From: Rugalucina vietnamica
Taxonomy: Eukaryota > Mollusca > Bivalvia > Lucinida > Lucinidae
Direction: 5' to 3'
Length of the DNA: 64,000 nucleotides
Assembly: GCA_964017185.1 (NCBI GenBank)
Contig: OZ024883.1
Coordinates: 41,718,395-41,782,394, forward strand
The notes beneath the pieces are model-generated. The model was not told the origin of the DNA, ran no database searches, and was given only the letters and a program-made list of their open reading frames with translations. The position numbers and the translations under genes are program-made. This document shows, one piece after another, positions 33,424 to 46,077 of this stretch (position 1 is its first letter; every line of letters begins with the position of its first letter).

Positions 33424-35409
33424 CCTTTAGAACATCAATCTTACGTTTAGCTGCTGACTGTTCGGTTTTAGCTTTTCGACTGAACAGAGGGAGCTTGTTC
33501 TTTGTCAGTGGCTCATTAAACGACGGCTTCTGAATATCTGCCATGCCTTTCAACAACTTATCATATAGCGTTTGCCCAACAGAAACTAATTGTTTCATGG
33601 TTTCATTGACAGAACTGTCAGCCACTTCCTTTGTGTCGAGAGCGTACAAATCAGCTGATTCCTCTTCAAAAGGGTTTCCTAACTCTAAAAGTGTTTCATT
33701 CAGATTTCTCACTTTAGCAAAAAACTCTTTCTGAAACGAAAATGTATCCTCGTGATGTTTCTTATTCTTTTCTGTCTCTGTCTTCCCAGATAAAGCTGAA
33801 TACTCGTCAACAAGTCGACTGATTTCTGGTCCAGCTACCATCCACCGCCTTAGTGCTGCTGTATCTTCTGTAAAACCGATAGCACCTCCGTCACCTTTAA
33901 TGATTGCATTATTTTGTTCGTGGGCTTGGTCTATAGCGATCGTAGAAAATGCCTTTTCTGTTTTACGAACAGCAAAACTGCCTCTGGAAAATTCTGTGTA
34001 TACTTCGGGATGCATTCTTTCCAAGGCAAGCATGTCTCGAAGATGGACAGGTAGCCATCGAGCATAATTTATATGATCCAAAGCAAAGAAATAGGGGATT
34101 AGCTCTGACAGTGCTTCCCTATACAACTGAAAATCGGACTCACGGAATGCCCGGACGAAGCAAACACAAGTAGTTCAAGGTTCAAAATAGTGCCCCAAAA
34201 ATTGAATTGAGGAACTTCTGTCTCACGTTTATTACACCAAACTCTGAAGGCTTTAAGTTCTTCATCTTTGTCACCAAATTGCCCTTCACTGTTGTTGAAT
34301 GCAAGCTTCTTTAATTCATACAGTGAACATGCTGTTACCAAATGAGCTTGTCTAGTCTTAACTACGTTTGATGCAGACAAAAATGACTCTGCAGTTCCAG
34401 ATGATGCAATTTCTGCGTCGGAAAGAGCCCCTGCCCAGCCACTGCCTTTGAGCAAATCTCCAAGTACTTTTAATGAGGCCATTTCAATGTGCAAGCCACC
34501 AAACATTACAATAAACTTATCTTCACCATACAATTCGGGCCACTGCCATTGAATTTGCTTGGCTAATGCAAATAAGGGCTGATCGACGGCCATTACGGGT
34601 GTTTGTCCCGGGCTCAAGAAATTGGTTGCTTCTTTAACTCGAGCCATTGAGTGCTTAATAGTTGCAACGGAATGAGCAGTCTCCTGTAAGAGTGGCATCA
34701 GTGATGTAAGGCTAACTTGAACCTTTGGTCCTCGTTTTTTGGAAGAATGGTAGGCTGACCATGAGACAACTTCATCATTTATAACATCTGAAGTTAGATG
34801 GACATGCTCTAGCCACTCGTATTCAGCCATTATGTTTTTGTAGATGTATCTTCTATTAGAAACCAGTGGTGGTGGTGATTCAAGAACGGGTGGTTCTGGC
34901 TTGGATTTGAGGTATGCAGGTCTTACATTTGTATATGTTTCAGGAAGGGGTGAGATCTTCTTAGATTTGGTCTTCTCTCCTAATAATACAAGGTTACGCT
35001 CTTCACCCCGTGTGTCTTCATTTGGATGCTGGAACAGAGAAATACCTGTGCCATGAAATGAAGACATTGAAGTTGTAGATGAAGGATTATGATCAATATT
35101 GTCTACTGCAGATGTGGTAAATATGCCTTCACGCATTGCAGGTGGACACACTACACCTTCATCTATGTACCGCTGCACTACTGCTTCTCCAAGTTGTGTT
35201 GATATTTCTAGTACCCTGTCATATGAAATACAAATGCCGTATTGAAACAAAGCGTCAATGAGTTGTCGTTTTCTTGTCTTTGCAAATATGAGTAGCCCAA
35301 CATAAACAGCAAAGGGAGTCTCACGATCCAGTGAATGTCGTTGAGTTGAAGATGCATCCTTTGGTGCCTTTTTATGACAATTGTATTGTAAGAAGGTACA
35401 AGTAGGCAA

Positions 35410-36135
35410 AGATCAGGAAAAGGCGCAATCAGAAAAAGATTCCCACTCCAAAAACCGAGGTGGGAAAAAACCAAACTAACAATCAGGTACTTATACCATG
35501 AAACATATCGTAAGCCGAATGAGCAGCTATTTTCCCAATAGGTGGCCACTCAGTTACCTTAACTTAACTAAAATATGAAAACATACATAAGGCGCCAACA
35601 GCACAAAAAAATTTTTATACACCAAGACATAAAACAAAAAGAACCACCACAGAAGTATCGACTTGGAACGATCAGTAACACAAAGTTACTGGCGGGCTTA
35701 AACCGGTTTTACATGGCCATAACCTCACCCTCAGCTTCTGCAGTGGTTCATAACATTTAGTAAGTTATTCGGTCCTCGTGGTGAATCTCTAACTAGTCAA
35801 TGAATCATCAAGAACAAACAAATAAATCATGATAAACATCCTGATGAATCAAAAACCAGGACTCACAGACTGAGTAAGCTGCCCGACGATGGAGATCCCT
35901 GGGCGCCGAATAACCTACTAACTCCGGAGCAAAAGAAAAACACCAGTTGGACCCCGGTGGGCCAAGCAACAGACAAGAAGCTCCGGCCCCAACCAACTAA
36001 AATGAATAGCTTTATGTCGGGGCCATCATAGAGTCTGACGCCCGACCCACCGGCGTGCAATTAAAGAAGGCAGCATAGTTATCAACCATGATTGGGTTAA
36101 AAACTAAGCATGCAGACTGTCGCATAACATTTAAG
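35410..36135 (-). other. Intron of the transposase, with an LTR-like insertion
   Basis: It lies between a splice donor just after 36136 and the next coding block at 35409. The part around 35655-35745 (GGCTTAAACCGGTTTTAC in the middle) resembles 43205-43305 of the LTRs at 43-46 kb, so a fragment of a related LTR seems to sit here. The borders are not clear. Confidence 0.45.
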
Positions 36136-37987
36136 TTATAACCTATACGTCTGTAGCAGCTGAGCTATAGCTTGATCTGACCGTGATACACCATTGTTAA
36201 GCTGTGATCCTATATCCGGCCCATGCTCAATCATAGACACAAGCTCTAATAAGCTCTGAGGAACTGCCTCTTCGATATCAACCTCATCAAACCTGCCTTG
36301 AAATTTCACACTGTGTTGTAGCATGTCTCTTCTGATAAGCTCAGCAGTTTTAGCTAAATGCATTGCATCATTTTCTGTGCAAGCCGAAGCTAAAGCAGGA
36401 CCTACATCTTTATCAAACGCCAGAAACACATTTCTCCCGTTACTGTAGGCTTGCAGTTCTGGAATTTTATCAAGTATTTTATCCTTGAGCCTAGTAGTGT
36501 TGACAGAGGTGTCTGGTATGCCAAACTGTTGAAGTCGACTCTCATATAAATTGGTTAGGTCTGCTAGTTTGAAAACACATCCTCCTGGGCTGTTTCTTTG
36601 AGTTTCTGTAATATGAGTTACAAGTTCTGCCAAAATAAAATCATCTGCTTTTGTCTCAGGCAGGGCTTTATCCTCCTCCGACTTCTGTTGATTCTCTGTT
36701 ATACAATGCTGTGAGGCAAGTAGGATGGTATTCAAATTCCTGAGCGACAACGTCACCCCCACTAAGTTTTGCAATTAACTTTTCATCTTGCAGAACTACA
36801 GCACATTTCTTAAGTCTTTCATTCAATTTCATAGTCATTGCTTCCCTTCATTCACGGCGAGTTGATTGTCCTTCACAAAGGAAGCAATCTATCCTCGACG
36901 ATGAAGCGCTTGTGTCTGTCTTCCCTGAACGTCTGGTGAACTTTGTTGCTGATCCAGTGTCTACAGAGTCTGCTTCCTTTGACAGACCTTTCTTTTTTTG
37001 TACACGCTGAAGCTTAGTATTATTGAACTTTAATCTGCAGGAGTTGTGTTCGAATTAGAGTACTTTCTATGCCGTCACCATCATCAATGCGACGAATATC
37101 AAAAGCTATGGGCATTTCACTAAGTAAATGGAATTCTGGAATGTTGTTTGCCAGTGATGTATACCCACTAACTGTTTGGGTACTTTTGTTCTTGTCTGGT
37201 TGAACTAATGCTTCATTAGTGTCTACTTGACACAGAAAGCATTTTGACCAATCAGTCTCAAATACCTCATCTGGAGATATAGAAAGTCGAATTCTTTTCG
37301 ACATTGTCAAATCTTTAAATCAAGTAAACTAAGTAAACACAATTATATTAAGTTTTGATTGATGCAAAATGGTAATTACTATAAATATCAAAACAAGTAC
37401 AAGTCTTAGGCCGAGGGATTACCCTTTTACTACCTAAACTTATATTCAAACACTTTAATGTATGGGATACAACTAGGTTCGATGAAAGTATGCCTACACC
37501 TAGCTCGATCGTTCATTCAGTGGCATTTAATTCCCGTGCGATCTGTACACCATCCAGAAGACTTAAGCCCCGTCCTCCTTGGTTCGGCTCTCCCGCGTCG
37601 GCACACTCCGTCAATTCGGACACGACTCCTTAACCTTTAATGGGGCAAGTTAAAGAGTATTTGGGAGACTTTACATTATAAAAGCTGTCACTGAACCCCA
37701 TGTCGAGTTGCACGACAATGAACTACACCAGTGTGCCCTGGTAGTGTCAGTAGTTCACTCTTTGGAAACATTCAATGTTACAACACATAATAAAAACTAG
37801 TACATAATTAATGTTTAACTCTGATATGCACATATCTTAGTTTTTGTGGTACTTGCCACTTAAAACAAATCAATTTTATCCAAAAAATTGCCTATTACAA
37901 AACAATTAACTTTTCAGGGAAATAAAAAATAGGGTCAAAAAGTGCTTGTAAACAAGCAAACTCAGCATGAATATAGAAGTGTGTTAT

Positions 37988-38009
37988 GTTCTGTTCTGTT
38001 CTGTTCTGT
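37988..38009. repeat. (TTCTG)n short tandem repeat
   Basis: About four copies of a TTCTG-type pentamer in the 5' part of the transposon. Confidence 0.8.
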
Positions 38010-38689
38010 ATTAAGGAATTAATGTCTAACATCATTTAAATAAGCTTGTCAACAATATTCCTTAATTATGTATTACTTTGTCAATAGATATTGCACACAT
38101 GTTGTAATATGATCATGTTATTAAAACAAATTGTTACCGAAAAAACGCAAATAGGGTATAACTCATTAATATTCACGAATATGCAAATGATGTAATTTGC
38201 ATATTTGAACTTTATTGATTAGACCAATTATTTAGCTTTATTTTGGTATCAAAATTGTCGTTATACGATAAACAGAACCTGAGATATGAGTAATTTACTA
38301 CATACACTATTTTCACAGTTGTCGACCATTTTGTTTTTTGGCGGCCATCTTGAAAATGGCGGAATTTTTAGTGGCTAGGGATCAGTTTTGAATTCGTGAC
38401 ATGTGAAGAACATATGGTGCAAATTTCATGCTGGTATCATCTAGTGAAGTATTTCCTCAAAATTGCTCACTAAGCCGCTATCTCTGAAGACGAAACAATG
38501 GTGGAGGAGCTGAAAATGACGAGAATGCGACATTTGCATAATGAATGCTTATGATAAAGCGTTATCGTTCCCCTTTCTACCCCTGTCATTGCTGCCATTT
38601 CCTGGCATCCTTCAGATTGCGAATTAATACTGAAAAAGGACCGTATTGATGTTTGCTTCTCGTTTGTTGACTAAAGATTTTTTTTAATT

Positions 38690-38928
38690 CAGTTTAACAT
38701 CACTTTCAAGATAATTTCAGCTCATATGAGACGGGCCAATCAGTATGCGGGGCGAAAACTGGAAAACCCAGAGAAAAACCTCCTGGCACACCCGCAAGCA
38801 GAACTTGGCATGTCTCACGTGTGGCCAAAGCTGGGCTCGAACCCACAGCAGACACAGCGGTGAGATGATCGAGTGGTTAAGAAACAGCGCTCTTAACCGC
38901 TTGTCCACGGGGGCCGCCTTTTTGATAA
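38690..38928 (-). mobile_element. tRNA-Ser/Leu-derived SINE (minus copy)
   Basis: On the minus strand it starts GGCGGCCCCCGTGGACAAGC, continues with the same body as 39414-39650 (GCCAAGTTCTGCTTGCGGGT, then TTTTCGCCCC) and ends with TGTTAAACTGAATTAAAAAA. Box B-like TGGGTTCGAGCCC is present. Confidence 0.85.
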
Positions 38929-39413
38929 TTCGTAACAGATCCTGGCAAGAAAAGTGACTTGTCGTGACTCATCGCTGGTATCAGATCGTATCCTATCGGG
39001 AGTCATTCGCATCGCCTCGTAGTTAATCAGGCCAGGCATTTTTTCTCGAATCGTAACAGACCGTAACAATGCGTAGGAGATCGCAACTCATTTCAACAGA
39101 TCGCGGGGTTTTGGTCGATCCCAATCACCACGATTAAGGAACAATATGAGATACGATTTGTTACGATTTGTTACGATATACGATCTGGTGGGTTGGTCAC
39201 TATAGTCCCGCCAATCGTGGTAATCGTGGAAAAATGACATTTTTTCCACGATTAGCCCGATTATCACGATTGGCATAAAGATGTGATGCGATCTGATAAA
39301 ATTGGATACGATAGTCCCGATTGGTCCACGATGAAGACCACGATTCCAATCGTGGTCGAATCGTGATAAGTGTGAAAGCTGCATTAGCATTAACGTAAGT
39401 AGTTTTTTTCACA
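38929..39413. other. Repeat-rich flank, no gene
   Basis: Contains many short inverted and direct motifs of the type ACGATCTG, GTAACAGATC and CCACGATT, including an inverted pair AATCGTGGTAATCGTGG and its partner. See the tentative element 30693-39390. Confidence 0.5.
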
Positions 39414-39660
39414 CGGCGGCCCCCGTGGCCGAGTGGTTAAGGTCGCTGACTTCAGTGCTCTTAATCATTCGATCATCTCACCGCTGTGGGTTCGCGCCTC
39501 GCTCGGGGCACGAGTCACATGTGGGACAAGCCAAGTTCTGCTTGCGGGTGGTTTTCCCCGGGTACTCCGGTTTTCGCCCCACCTACCGATCGATTCGTCT
39601 CGATATGAGTGAAAAAGCTTGAAAGGGACGTAAAACTGAATAAAAAAAAAAAGAAAAAAA
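39414..39660 (+). mobile_element. tRNA-Ser/Leu-derived SINE (plus copy)
   Basis: Head GGCGGCCCCCGTGGCCGAGT with box A TGGCCGAGTGGTTAAGG and a box B-like GTGGGTTCGCGCCTC. The tail is GGGACGTAAAACTGAAT plus an A-rich end at 39640-39662. It shares its body with the minus copy 500 bp upstream. Confidence 0.85.
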
Positions 39661-40264
39661 AAGTTTATTTCACAAGTCCAAAAGACTATAAAGTCCATGG
39701 GGAAGCATGCATTACATTTTCATACATACAATGGCGACAGAACAGTACAACGGCATATTCATTGAAAATAAATTTATGCTACATGTACGTTTTCTATGTC
39801 TAAGTATAGATTGCAAAATCTTAACTATCATATAACGTACAAACTACTGATCAAATGTGTTTATGATAAGGTTTGGCAGACATCTGAGAAAGTAAAGTAA
39901 AGTAGAATTTGCAAGTATTTGCAAAACATTAAAATTGACTTTCAAGTTCAGCATTGAGACAGCAGAGGTGTTGAAATATACTACTAAAAGTTTGATAAGG
40001 ATCATTTTTTCAGTATTATTCCAAGGGCCCTAAAACAAATTCATTTTCACAATTCTTACAAATATGTGTAGGACATTTATCCATGTAAAAAAAATTGAAA
40101 GTTTGATTAAATTCTCTATTTTTATTTTTTTCAAAACATGGATCCGAACACATGCACCCCTAAAAATTGCCATAACACAAAAAAGTGGGTTGTCCTAGGG
40201 GGTACACATTTTTCCTTTCACTAATTTCAAGAAAAAATTCATCACGAAAAGGTTTCTTTGTGTG
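39661..40264. other. No feature recognised
   Basis: AT-rich DNA without a supported gene. Confidence 0.5.
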
Positions 40265-40735
40265 AAAAGTTTGATTTCCAAGTGATAAAATACAGATTTT
40301 TAAAAATTTCAAAAATTTGTAATTTTTGGTCAAAAATGCGTTTTTCACCAAAAAAAAAAAAAAAAGTCGAAAAATATTTTTTTCGCTCAAAATGTTCTCC
40401 TTAACATTTTGAGTATGAAACTGAAAACCAATTTTGAATACGCACTCTGGTTGGTTCAAACAAGAGTTTTTAAAATGTGTTGTCAAATGTTTTACTCACA
40501 TAATGCAACTTTCCATTAAGAAAATGTTCACTCCAATAACAAATGTTTTAAAACGCTGTAAAATCTTACCCAATGCACGTAACTCAAATCGGTTTTCTGT
40601 TCCAAACTTGCAGCTTAAAGGACAACATTTTAAGCGAAAAAAAATTTGGGGTAAAAAATCGTGTTTTTAACCAAAAATCACAGATTTCTGAAATTTTCCC
40701 GAAGTGGGTTTTAGACATTAAAGTATCGACATTTC
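40265..40735. repeat. Diverged inverted repeat, arms about 110 bp
   Basis: 40615-40720 (ACAACATTTTAAGCGAAAAA, then TTTAACCAAAAATCACAGAT) matches the minus strand of 40285-40410. Identity is moderate. It is probably an old MITE or fold-back element with no coding. Confidence 0.55.
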
Positions 40736-41396
40736 GATTATCAAAACAATTTTGCAGCTGAACGAACCAGTAAGAGGGGGTGAATGACAGAATTGGATAG
40801 GGTAGGCAACAGTGATAGCTTCAATGTCAGAGGGGTTCCATCATTTCTGCAAGTCTGCGAGAAGTGCTCGCAGGCAATGCGAAAAAAGATTGAATGTTTG
40901 CACAGCGGTGTTTCTGCTACATATCTATAGCAATAGTTCAAGTGTTAGATCACCAGTATGCCCTGTGAACAAAAATAAAGTTTTGATCCCTATCAAACTT
41001 TTAGTAGTATATATATATGTCACAGGTGTCAAATTTTGGTATGAAATAAATGTCGCACTAATAACCACAGATAGTACAATGAGTCATGACACCCAATTAC
41101 ACAGTAATCGCTTTTATTATGCTCGTTCCGGGCAGGGTTAAGTTACTAATCTATACGCACGTGGTTTGCGTGGCGCGCGGTGACGATTTGTTTGTGTTTT
41201 TCAGTTGTGTTTGTTTGTTTGTTGGAATTGGTGTTTGTACGTCCCAGTTTACTGGGCGTGCGTACCACCGCTAAGTATAAAATAAAAAAGAAAGTGAATA
41301 TTCATTTTGTGTGAACAGTAATAGCTGCAATGTATATGACTTTGCATACAAATGCCAATGGGTACTTGCTACTACAGGAAACAATGGCATATCTCA
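40736..41396. other. No feature recognised
   Basis: Nothing supported beyond short AT-rich repeats. Confidence 0.5.
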
Positions 41397-41535
41397 CAGC
41401 TGTGTCTGAGTGGGTTTGAGTGTTACACAGGGTACATTTGAGACAAGCCAAGTTCTTCTTTTTCTCGGGATTCTCTCGTCCCACCTACTGATTGCCTCAT
41501 ATGAGCCGAAATAACTAAAGAGAGAAAGAAAGATC
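41397..41535 (+). mobile_element. SINE fragment, 5'-truncated
   Basis: AGACAAGCCAAGTTCTTCTT, then CGTCCCACCTACTGATTG and CATATGAGCCGAAATAAC match the body of the 39.4 kb SINE. The tRNA head is missing or unrecognisable. Confidence 0.7.
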
Positions 41536-41577
41536 TGACGCCATGCACAAGAGTCGAAGCTTGATCGTGAACACATA

Positions 41578-41795
41578 TGAGCTTTCGCATGAGAAAACCA
41601 TCAGCTTGGGTTCCCGACGAGGTCCGACACAAACCGGCCTGTGAAGTCATAGAAGCAGGCTAGAATCTTGAAATTTCGGATTTAAGCAGAAGACGAAATG
41701 TACTATCTGCGTTGCGAAAAGAAAGGCATAGATCATGGCACAGCTGATCTACGCCTTTGTTTTCGCACATGCATGTTATTGGGTTTGTCATGCAA
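41578..41795 (-). mobile_element. Fold-back MITE, family A copy 6
   Basis: The left end TGAGCTTTCGCATGAGAAAAC and the degraded right end TTGTCATGCAAATG are related to copy 4. The hairpin at about 41713-41770 is shorter, since the left arm lacks about 10 bp. Confidence 0.7.
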
Positions 41796-42913
41796 ATGTT
41801 TATATAAATTTGCATTATTTCCATTTGATATTTTCAAACGTTTTCCAAGCAATTCCATGTCTGCTATGTCCGCTAGTGAAGACAATACATGTTACTGAAC
41901 TGGTTACATGTATTGACCGAAACATTAACCATTACGCCATATATATTGAGCCAAACGTAATAAACACAACACGTCAGAAAAAGTTCATTTTCTTTTCAAT
42001 CAAATACTTCTCAAAAATACTACGTCTTCATTCAATTTCTACCTTTTATTGTTTCTGAGAAATTTAAGTTTAAAGTGACCAGGGATACTGAAAACTTTTC
42101 AGCTAAACAGTCCATATCTTGTGTTGTCTCCCTGTGCCGCGATTAATGTCACATACTCCATAATTATAGCATTGTCTACAAAATGGTTCCTCAAAATCAT
42201 CCATAAAAATAATTGTTGAGATTTACTGGAAACTTGTTTGATTTGATGTTTTACGCCCCAGTCAATACTCATGATCATGACGGGACGTTGCCTCCATTTT
42301 ATGGGACTTCTACCTAACATTTAGGAATGTATTTTTGAATATAACAACCCACGCAAACACCTTAGGCTTATAAATAATGTATGAGTGAAATTCGAAGCCT
42401 AAAACTTTCAGCAAAAACGCATACAGAACGCGTTGAGCGACACCAACAAATCAAATTTTCACGGGAAACAACTTCACTTTCTTTTGTCAGTATGGTCCTT
42501 GAATTATTATTTATTTTATACATGTACTTAGCGGGGAAATCAATGTATATCAAAAATGAATAATAGTGATATTTTCACCGTAGAATTTGATATTGATATT
42601 CTCACTAGTGATTGATATCAGCCTATATCTTCACTGTAATGACGTCAGATTTTTTTGGATTCCTTCTGACGTTTCCATTTAGATCTACTTGACGTCATTT
42701 TAAATGTGTCTCACTTCACAAATTCAAACACCTATAACTCCGTTATTTATGAACGAAAACATAAAGTGTGGGTATTCATTTTCTTAGTTAGAACGTAAGG
42801 AACAATGTGGTACCAAAATTATTCGTGTTTTCAAAAATTTTTGGTTTTCGCATTTTCACCGCCTGCTTTGTGAATAGGAAAATGCCCGTGTATTGTATAA
42901 AATAAAAAGAAAA
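41796..42913. other. No gene recognised
   Basis: A piece at 42240-42310 resembles 11405-11475, an unnamed dispersed repeat. Otherwise AT-rich DNA. Confidence 0.5.
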
Positions 42914-42964
42914 TTTGCTTTTTTTCGGTGAATACCAAATATATTTCATCGAGTGAGTTGAAAA

Positions 42965-44312
42965 TGTAACGTGTCGAGCGAGCGTAACCGACTGGCTAGA
43001 CTACTGATAACAAAACATATGCATGGTCGACCATTGAATGCGACCATGACTTTACTCATTTAAACAAATACTGCCACCACACAATAATCGTATAGCAAAA
43101 TTGACCTACACGTAAGAAATGAAATAGGTCACTCAGATCGACTTCAACCAATACTAAGTTAAATAAGACCCTTCGAAAGGTCTGACAGGCATGAACCATA
43201 CCAAGAGCACCGCCTTGGAACGGTTAGTAATACAATTACTAGGGGGCTTAAACCGGTTTTACGGGATCCCAACCCTCGCCCTAGGTCTTGATAAAGTTCA
43301 TGGCCCTTTATTAACAATCATAACTGAATGTTTATAACGATATAAGAACGTTCCACTGGTCTTTCAGACCAGTCCAAACCACTCTGACTTGAAACTACCC
43401 AAGCGTTGTAGAGACATCATAACCATATCTATCATTCATCCCATCTATGTTACTTTCTTGAGGCTAAACCCGCACTAGGACCACTGTCCGCCATCACTGT
43501 CCTCTGAGACCACTGTCTCAGAGCTGAGACCACTGTCTCTATGACACCTGGACCACTGTCCAAACACTGCACTGAGAGATATACAGGACAACTGCGACCC
43601 AGGCAGCTTTGGCCTAAAGTCCCAGCTGTTTACCCCTGTATAACTCTCCTTCACAGCCTCCTCTTTAAACCGCGTCTGGAGCACCCCAGACCTACCCAAC
43701 GAAACCTCCCTAAAACCTCAAACCATCCAGGATAGTTCAACAAAGTTATCAAGCCTCAGACCACCCAAATTGCAATAGTACTGAGAACACTATCTCAATT
43801 GCTGAAATCACTATTTCAACTTTTACTGGACCACTATCCAGTTCACCACACTTGGGAATACCCAGAACAGATACGACCCAGGCAGCTAATATTTTTTGTA
43901 TTTACTGTTCACTCCACCTGGCGATCTAGCACCTATGGCCATGAACAGTTTTAATACTTATATATTTTGGCCTAAAGTTCTATCTGTTGACTCCAGTTAT
44001 TCCCTATAAATTATTTAATTTTAATGTTGCTTCTCTGGCGGTCAGCTTACAACTAACCAAAACTGTGTGAACTCGTGCTTTTATAGTGGTGGAGCACGCG
44101 CCATCTAGCGGCGTCGTGTGCAAACGGACGTTCCTTGCACAACGGTCCATATACCTAGTAATGAGCGTCTTCCAACTGTAAGCGTCTAGCAAACGGGAAA
44201 TTGATCAAAAATTAGATTTCTACTTTCGTTTTCAACCGAAAAAGATAAATACAACCACAACACTAGGACATACTTTTGCAAAACCATGGGGTTAGATTCT
44301 GAAAACGCCACA
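42965..44312 (-). repeat. LTR, 3' copy in element sense
   Basis: 1348 bp, TG...CA ends. It contains a cluster of CCACTGTC-type short repeats at 43478-43560 and GGCTTAAACCGGTTTTAC, which is also seen at 35.7 kb. Confidence 0.9.
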
Positions 44313-44729
44313 TTACCCCCTCCTTAGTCAAAATTCGTCCCGAATTTTAAAATATAATCCACCGAAAATAGTCAAAATAAAGGTCAAACCAGTTTCGAAA
44401 AGTACATGTTCCGCAGGAAAAATCACTACCATTCAATTGAGCATAAGTCTGAATCATAAAAAAAAAAAAATGCCAAAGCATTTGAACAATATAACCATTT
44501 CGAGAAAAAGGCCATTTGACATACGGCTTTTGCAATAGCCCGAAAGAATAAATTTTTAGACAAACGAAGTTGTGACTTTGCATCTTTATCCAAAATTTAG
44601 TTATGAAATGAAGAAATGAAGGTCCTAGATAATAATGAGCTCATCCGATATCCTCCCTAAATCTGATACTATGTGGGTAAGGCAACACCTGTCCGGCAGT
44701 TGTCATTATCCCACCGCTGCCACCAATTT

Positions 44730-46077
44730 TGTAACGTGTCGAGCGAGCGTAACCGACTGGCTAGACTACTGATAACAAAACATATGCATGGTCGACCATT
44801 GAATGCGACCATGACTTTACTCATTTAAACAAATACTGCCACCACACAATAATCGTATAGCAAAATTGACCTACACGTAAGAAATGAAATAGGTCACTCA
44901 GATCGACTTCAACCAATACTAAGTTAAATAAGACCCTTCGAAAGGTCTGACAGGCATGAACCATACCAAGAGCACCGCCTTGGAACGGTTAGTAATACAA
45001 TTACTAGGGGGCTTAAACCGGTTTTACGGGATCCCAACCCTCGCCCTAGGTCTTGATAAAGTTCATGGCCCTTTATTAACAATCATAACTGAATGTTTAT
45101 AACGATATAAGAACGTTCCACTGGTCTTTCAGACCAGTCCAAACCACTCTGACTTGAAACTACCCAAGCGTTGTAGAGACATCATAACCATATCTATCAT
45201 TCATCCCATCTATGTTACTTTCTTGAGGCTAAACCCGCACTAGGACCACTGTCCGCCATCACTGTCCTCTGAGACCACTGTCTCAGAGCTGAGACCACTG
45301 TCTCTATGACACCTGGACCACTGTCCAAACACTGCACTGAGAGATATACAGGACAACTGCGACCCAGGCAGCTTTGGCCTAAAGTCCCAGCTGTTTACCC
45401 CTGTATAACTCTCCTTCACAGCCTCCTCTTTAAACCGCGTCTGGAGCACCCCAGACCTACCCAACGAAACCTCCCTAAAACCTCAAACCATCCAGGATAG
45501 TTCAACAAAGTTATCAAGCCTCAGACCACCCAAATTGCAATAGTACTGAGAACACTATCTCAATTGCTGAAATCACTATTTCAACTTTTACTGGACCACT
45601 ATCCAGTTCACCACACTTGGGAATACCCAGAACAGATACGACCCAGGCAGCTAATATTTTTTGTATTTACTGTTCACTCCACCTGGCGATCTAGCACCTA
45701 TGGCCATGAACAGTTTTAATACTTATATATTTTGGCCTAAAGTTCTATCTGTTGACTCCAGTTATTCCCTATAAATTATTTAATTTTAATGTTGCTTCTC
45801 TGGCGGTCAGCTTACAACTAACCAAAACTGTGTGAACTCGTGCTTTTATAGTGGTGGAGCACGCGCCATCTAGCGGCGTCGTGTGCAAACGGACGTTCCT
45901 TGCACAACGGTCCATATACCTAGTAATGAGCGTCTTCCAACTGTAAGCGTCTAGCAAACGGGAAATTGATCAAAAATTAGATTTCTACTTTCGTTTTCAA
46001 CCGAAAAAGATAAATACAACCACAACACTAGGACATACTTTTGCAAAACCATGGGGTTAGATTCTGAAAACGCCACA
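44730..46077 (-). repeat. LTR, 5' copy in element sense
   Basis: Same length and, as far as inspected, same sequence as 42965-44312. Confidence 0.9.

Larger units (their letters stand above)
32077..37310 (-). pseudogene. Transposase with N-terminal Cys motifs and C-terminal XPG-like nuclease, decayed
   Basis: Five blocks on the minus strand. 37310-37020: zinc-binding start (W.KCFLCQ) and GDGIESTL. About 37000-36775: CFLCEG, then LNERLKKC and YHPTC, with a TGA inside. 36774-36136: helical domain (FKLADLTNLYESRLQQFG, RLKDKILDKIPEL, VFLAFDKDVGPAL), ending at a good splice donor. 35409-34099 and 34126-33368: the long core with VDQPLFALAKQIQWQW, MFGGLHIEMASLKVLG, then YARWLPVHLRDML and AIDQAHEQNNAIIKGDGG. 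33423-32077: nuclease. At least four breaks are seen: the TGA, a 1-base loss near 36700, and shifts near 34150 and 33400. The element is inactive unless assembly errors explain them. Confidence 0.7.
30880..38470 (-). mobile_element. Large inverted-repeat DNA transposon, Academ-like
   Basis: Inverted terminal repeats of about 300 bp lie at 30880-31190 and 38155-38465. Both hold GAAATACTTCACT, CCACT.GAAATTCCGCCATTT, the AAGATGGCCGCCAAAA block and a TGCAAATTAC / GAATATTAATGAG AT-rich part. The left side has two more diverged copies of the AT-rich block. Between them is a minus-strand coding region (32077-37310) ending in an XPG-like nuclease. The nuclease plus N-terminal Cys motifs points to the Academ superfamily, but that assignment is from memory of family layout, not a search. 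The exact ends and target-site duplication could not be fixed. Confidence 0.65.
30693..39390. mobile_element. Possible older element split by the 7.6 kb transposon
   Basis: GGCTTTCACACTAGAGCACGATC at about 30700 and the inverse-type end AATCGTGATAAGTGTGAAAGC near 39385 bracket the large transposon. The flanks between them and the transposon are both full of CGATCTG and AATCGTGG-like motifs. This suggests a palindromic element into which the transposon and a SINE later inserted. The inverted match is short (about 10 bp), so this is tentative. Confidence 0.3.
42965..46077 (-). mobile_element. Short LTR retroelement, non-autonomous (TRIM-like)
   Basis: Two LTRs of 1348 bp enclose only 417 bp. 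On the minus strand each LTR runs TGTGGCG to GTTACA. Four bases inside the 5' LTR is TGGTGGCAGCGGTGGGAT, which fits a primer-binding site. Just before the 3' LTR is AAGGAGGGGG, a polypurine tract. The 4-bp flanks AAAA are a likely target duplication. There is no gag or pol, so it must borrow an enzyme, probably from a Ty3/gypsy relative (inference). The two LTRs appear identical, including shadow open frames exactly 1765 bp apart, so the insertion is very recent or the region was collapsed in assembly. Confidence 0.85.

Noticed and set aside
43475..45957. Duplicate open frames at 43475/45240 and 44004/45769
   Set aside because: Short frames inside the two copies of a non-coding LTR; no homology to gag or pol.
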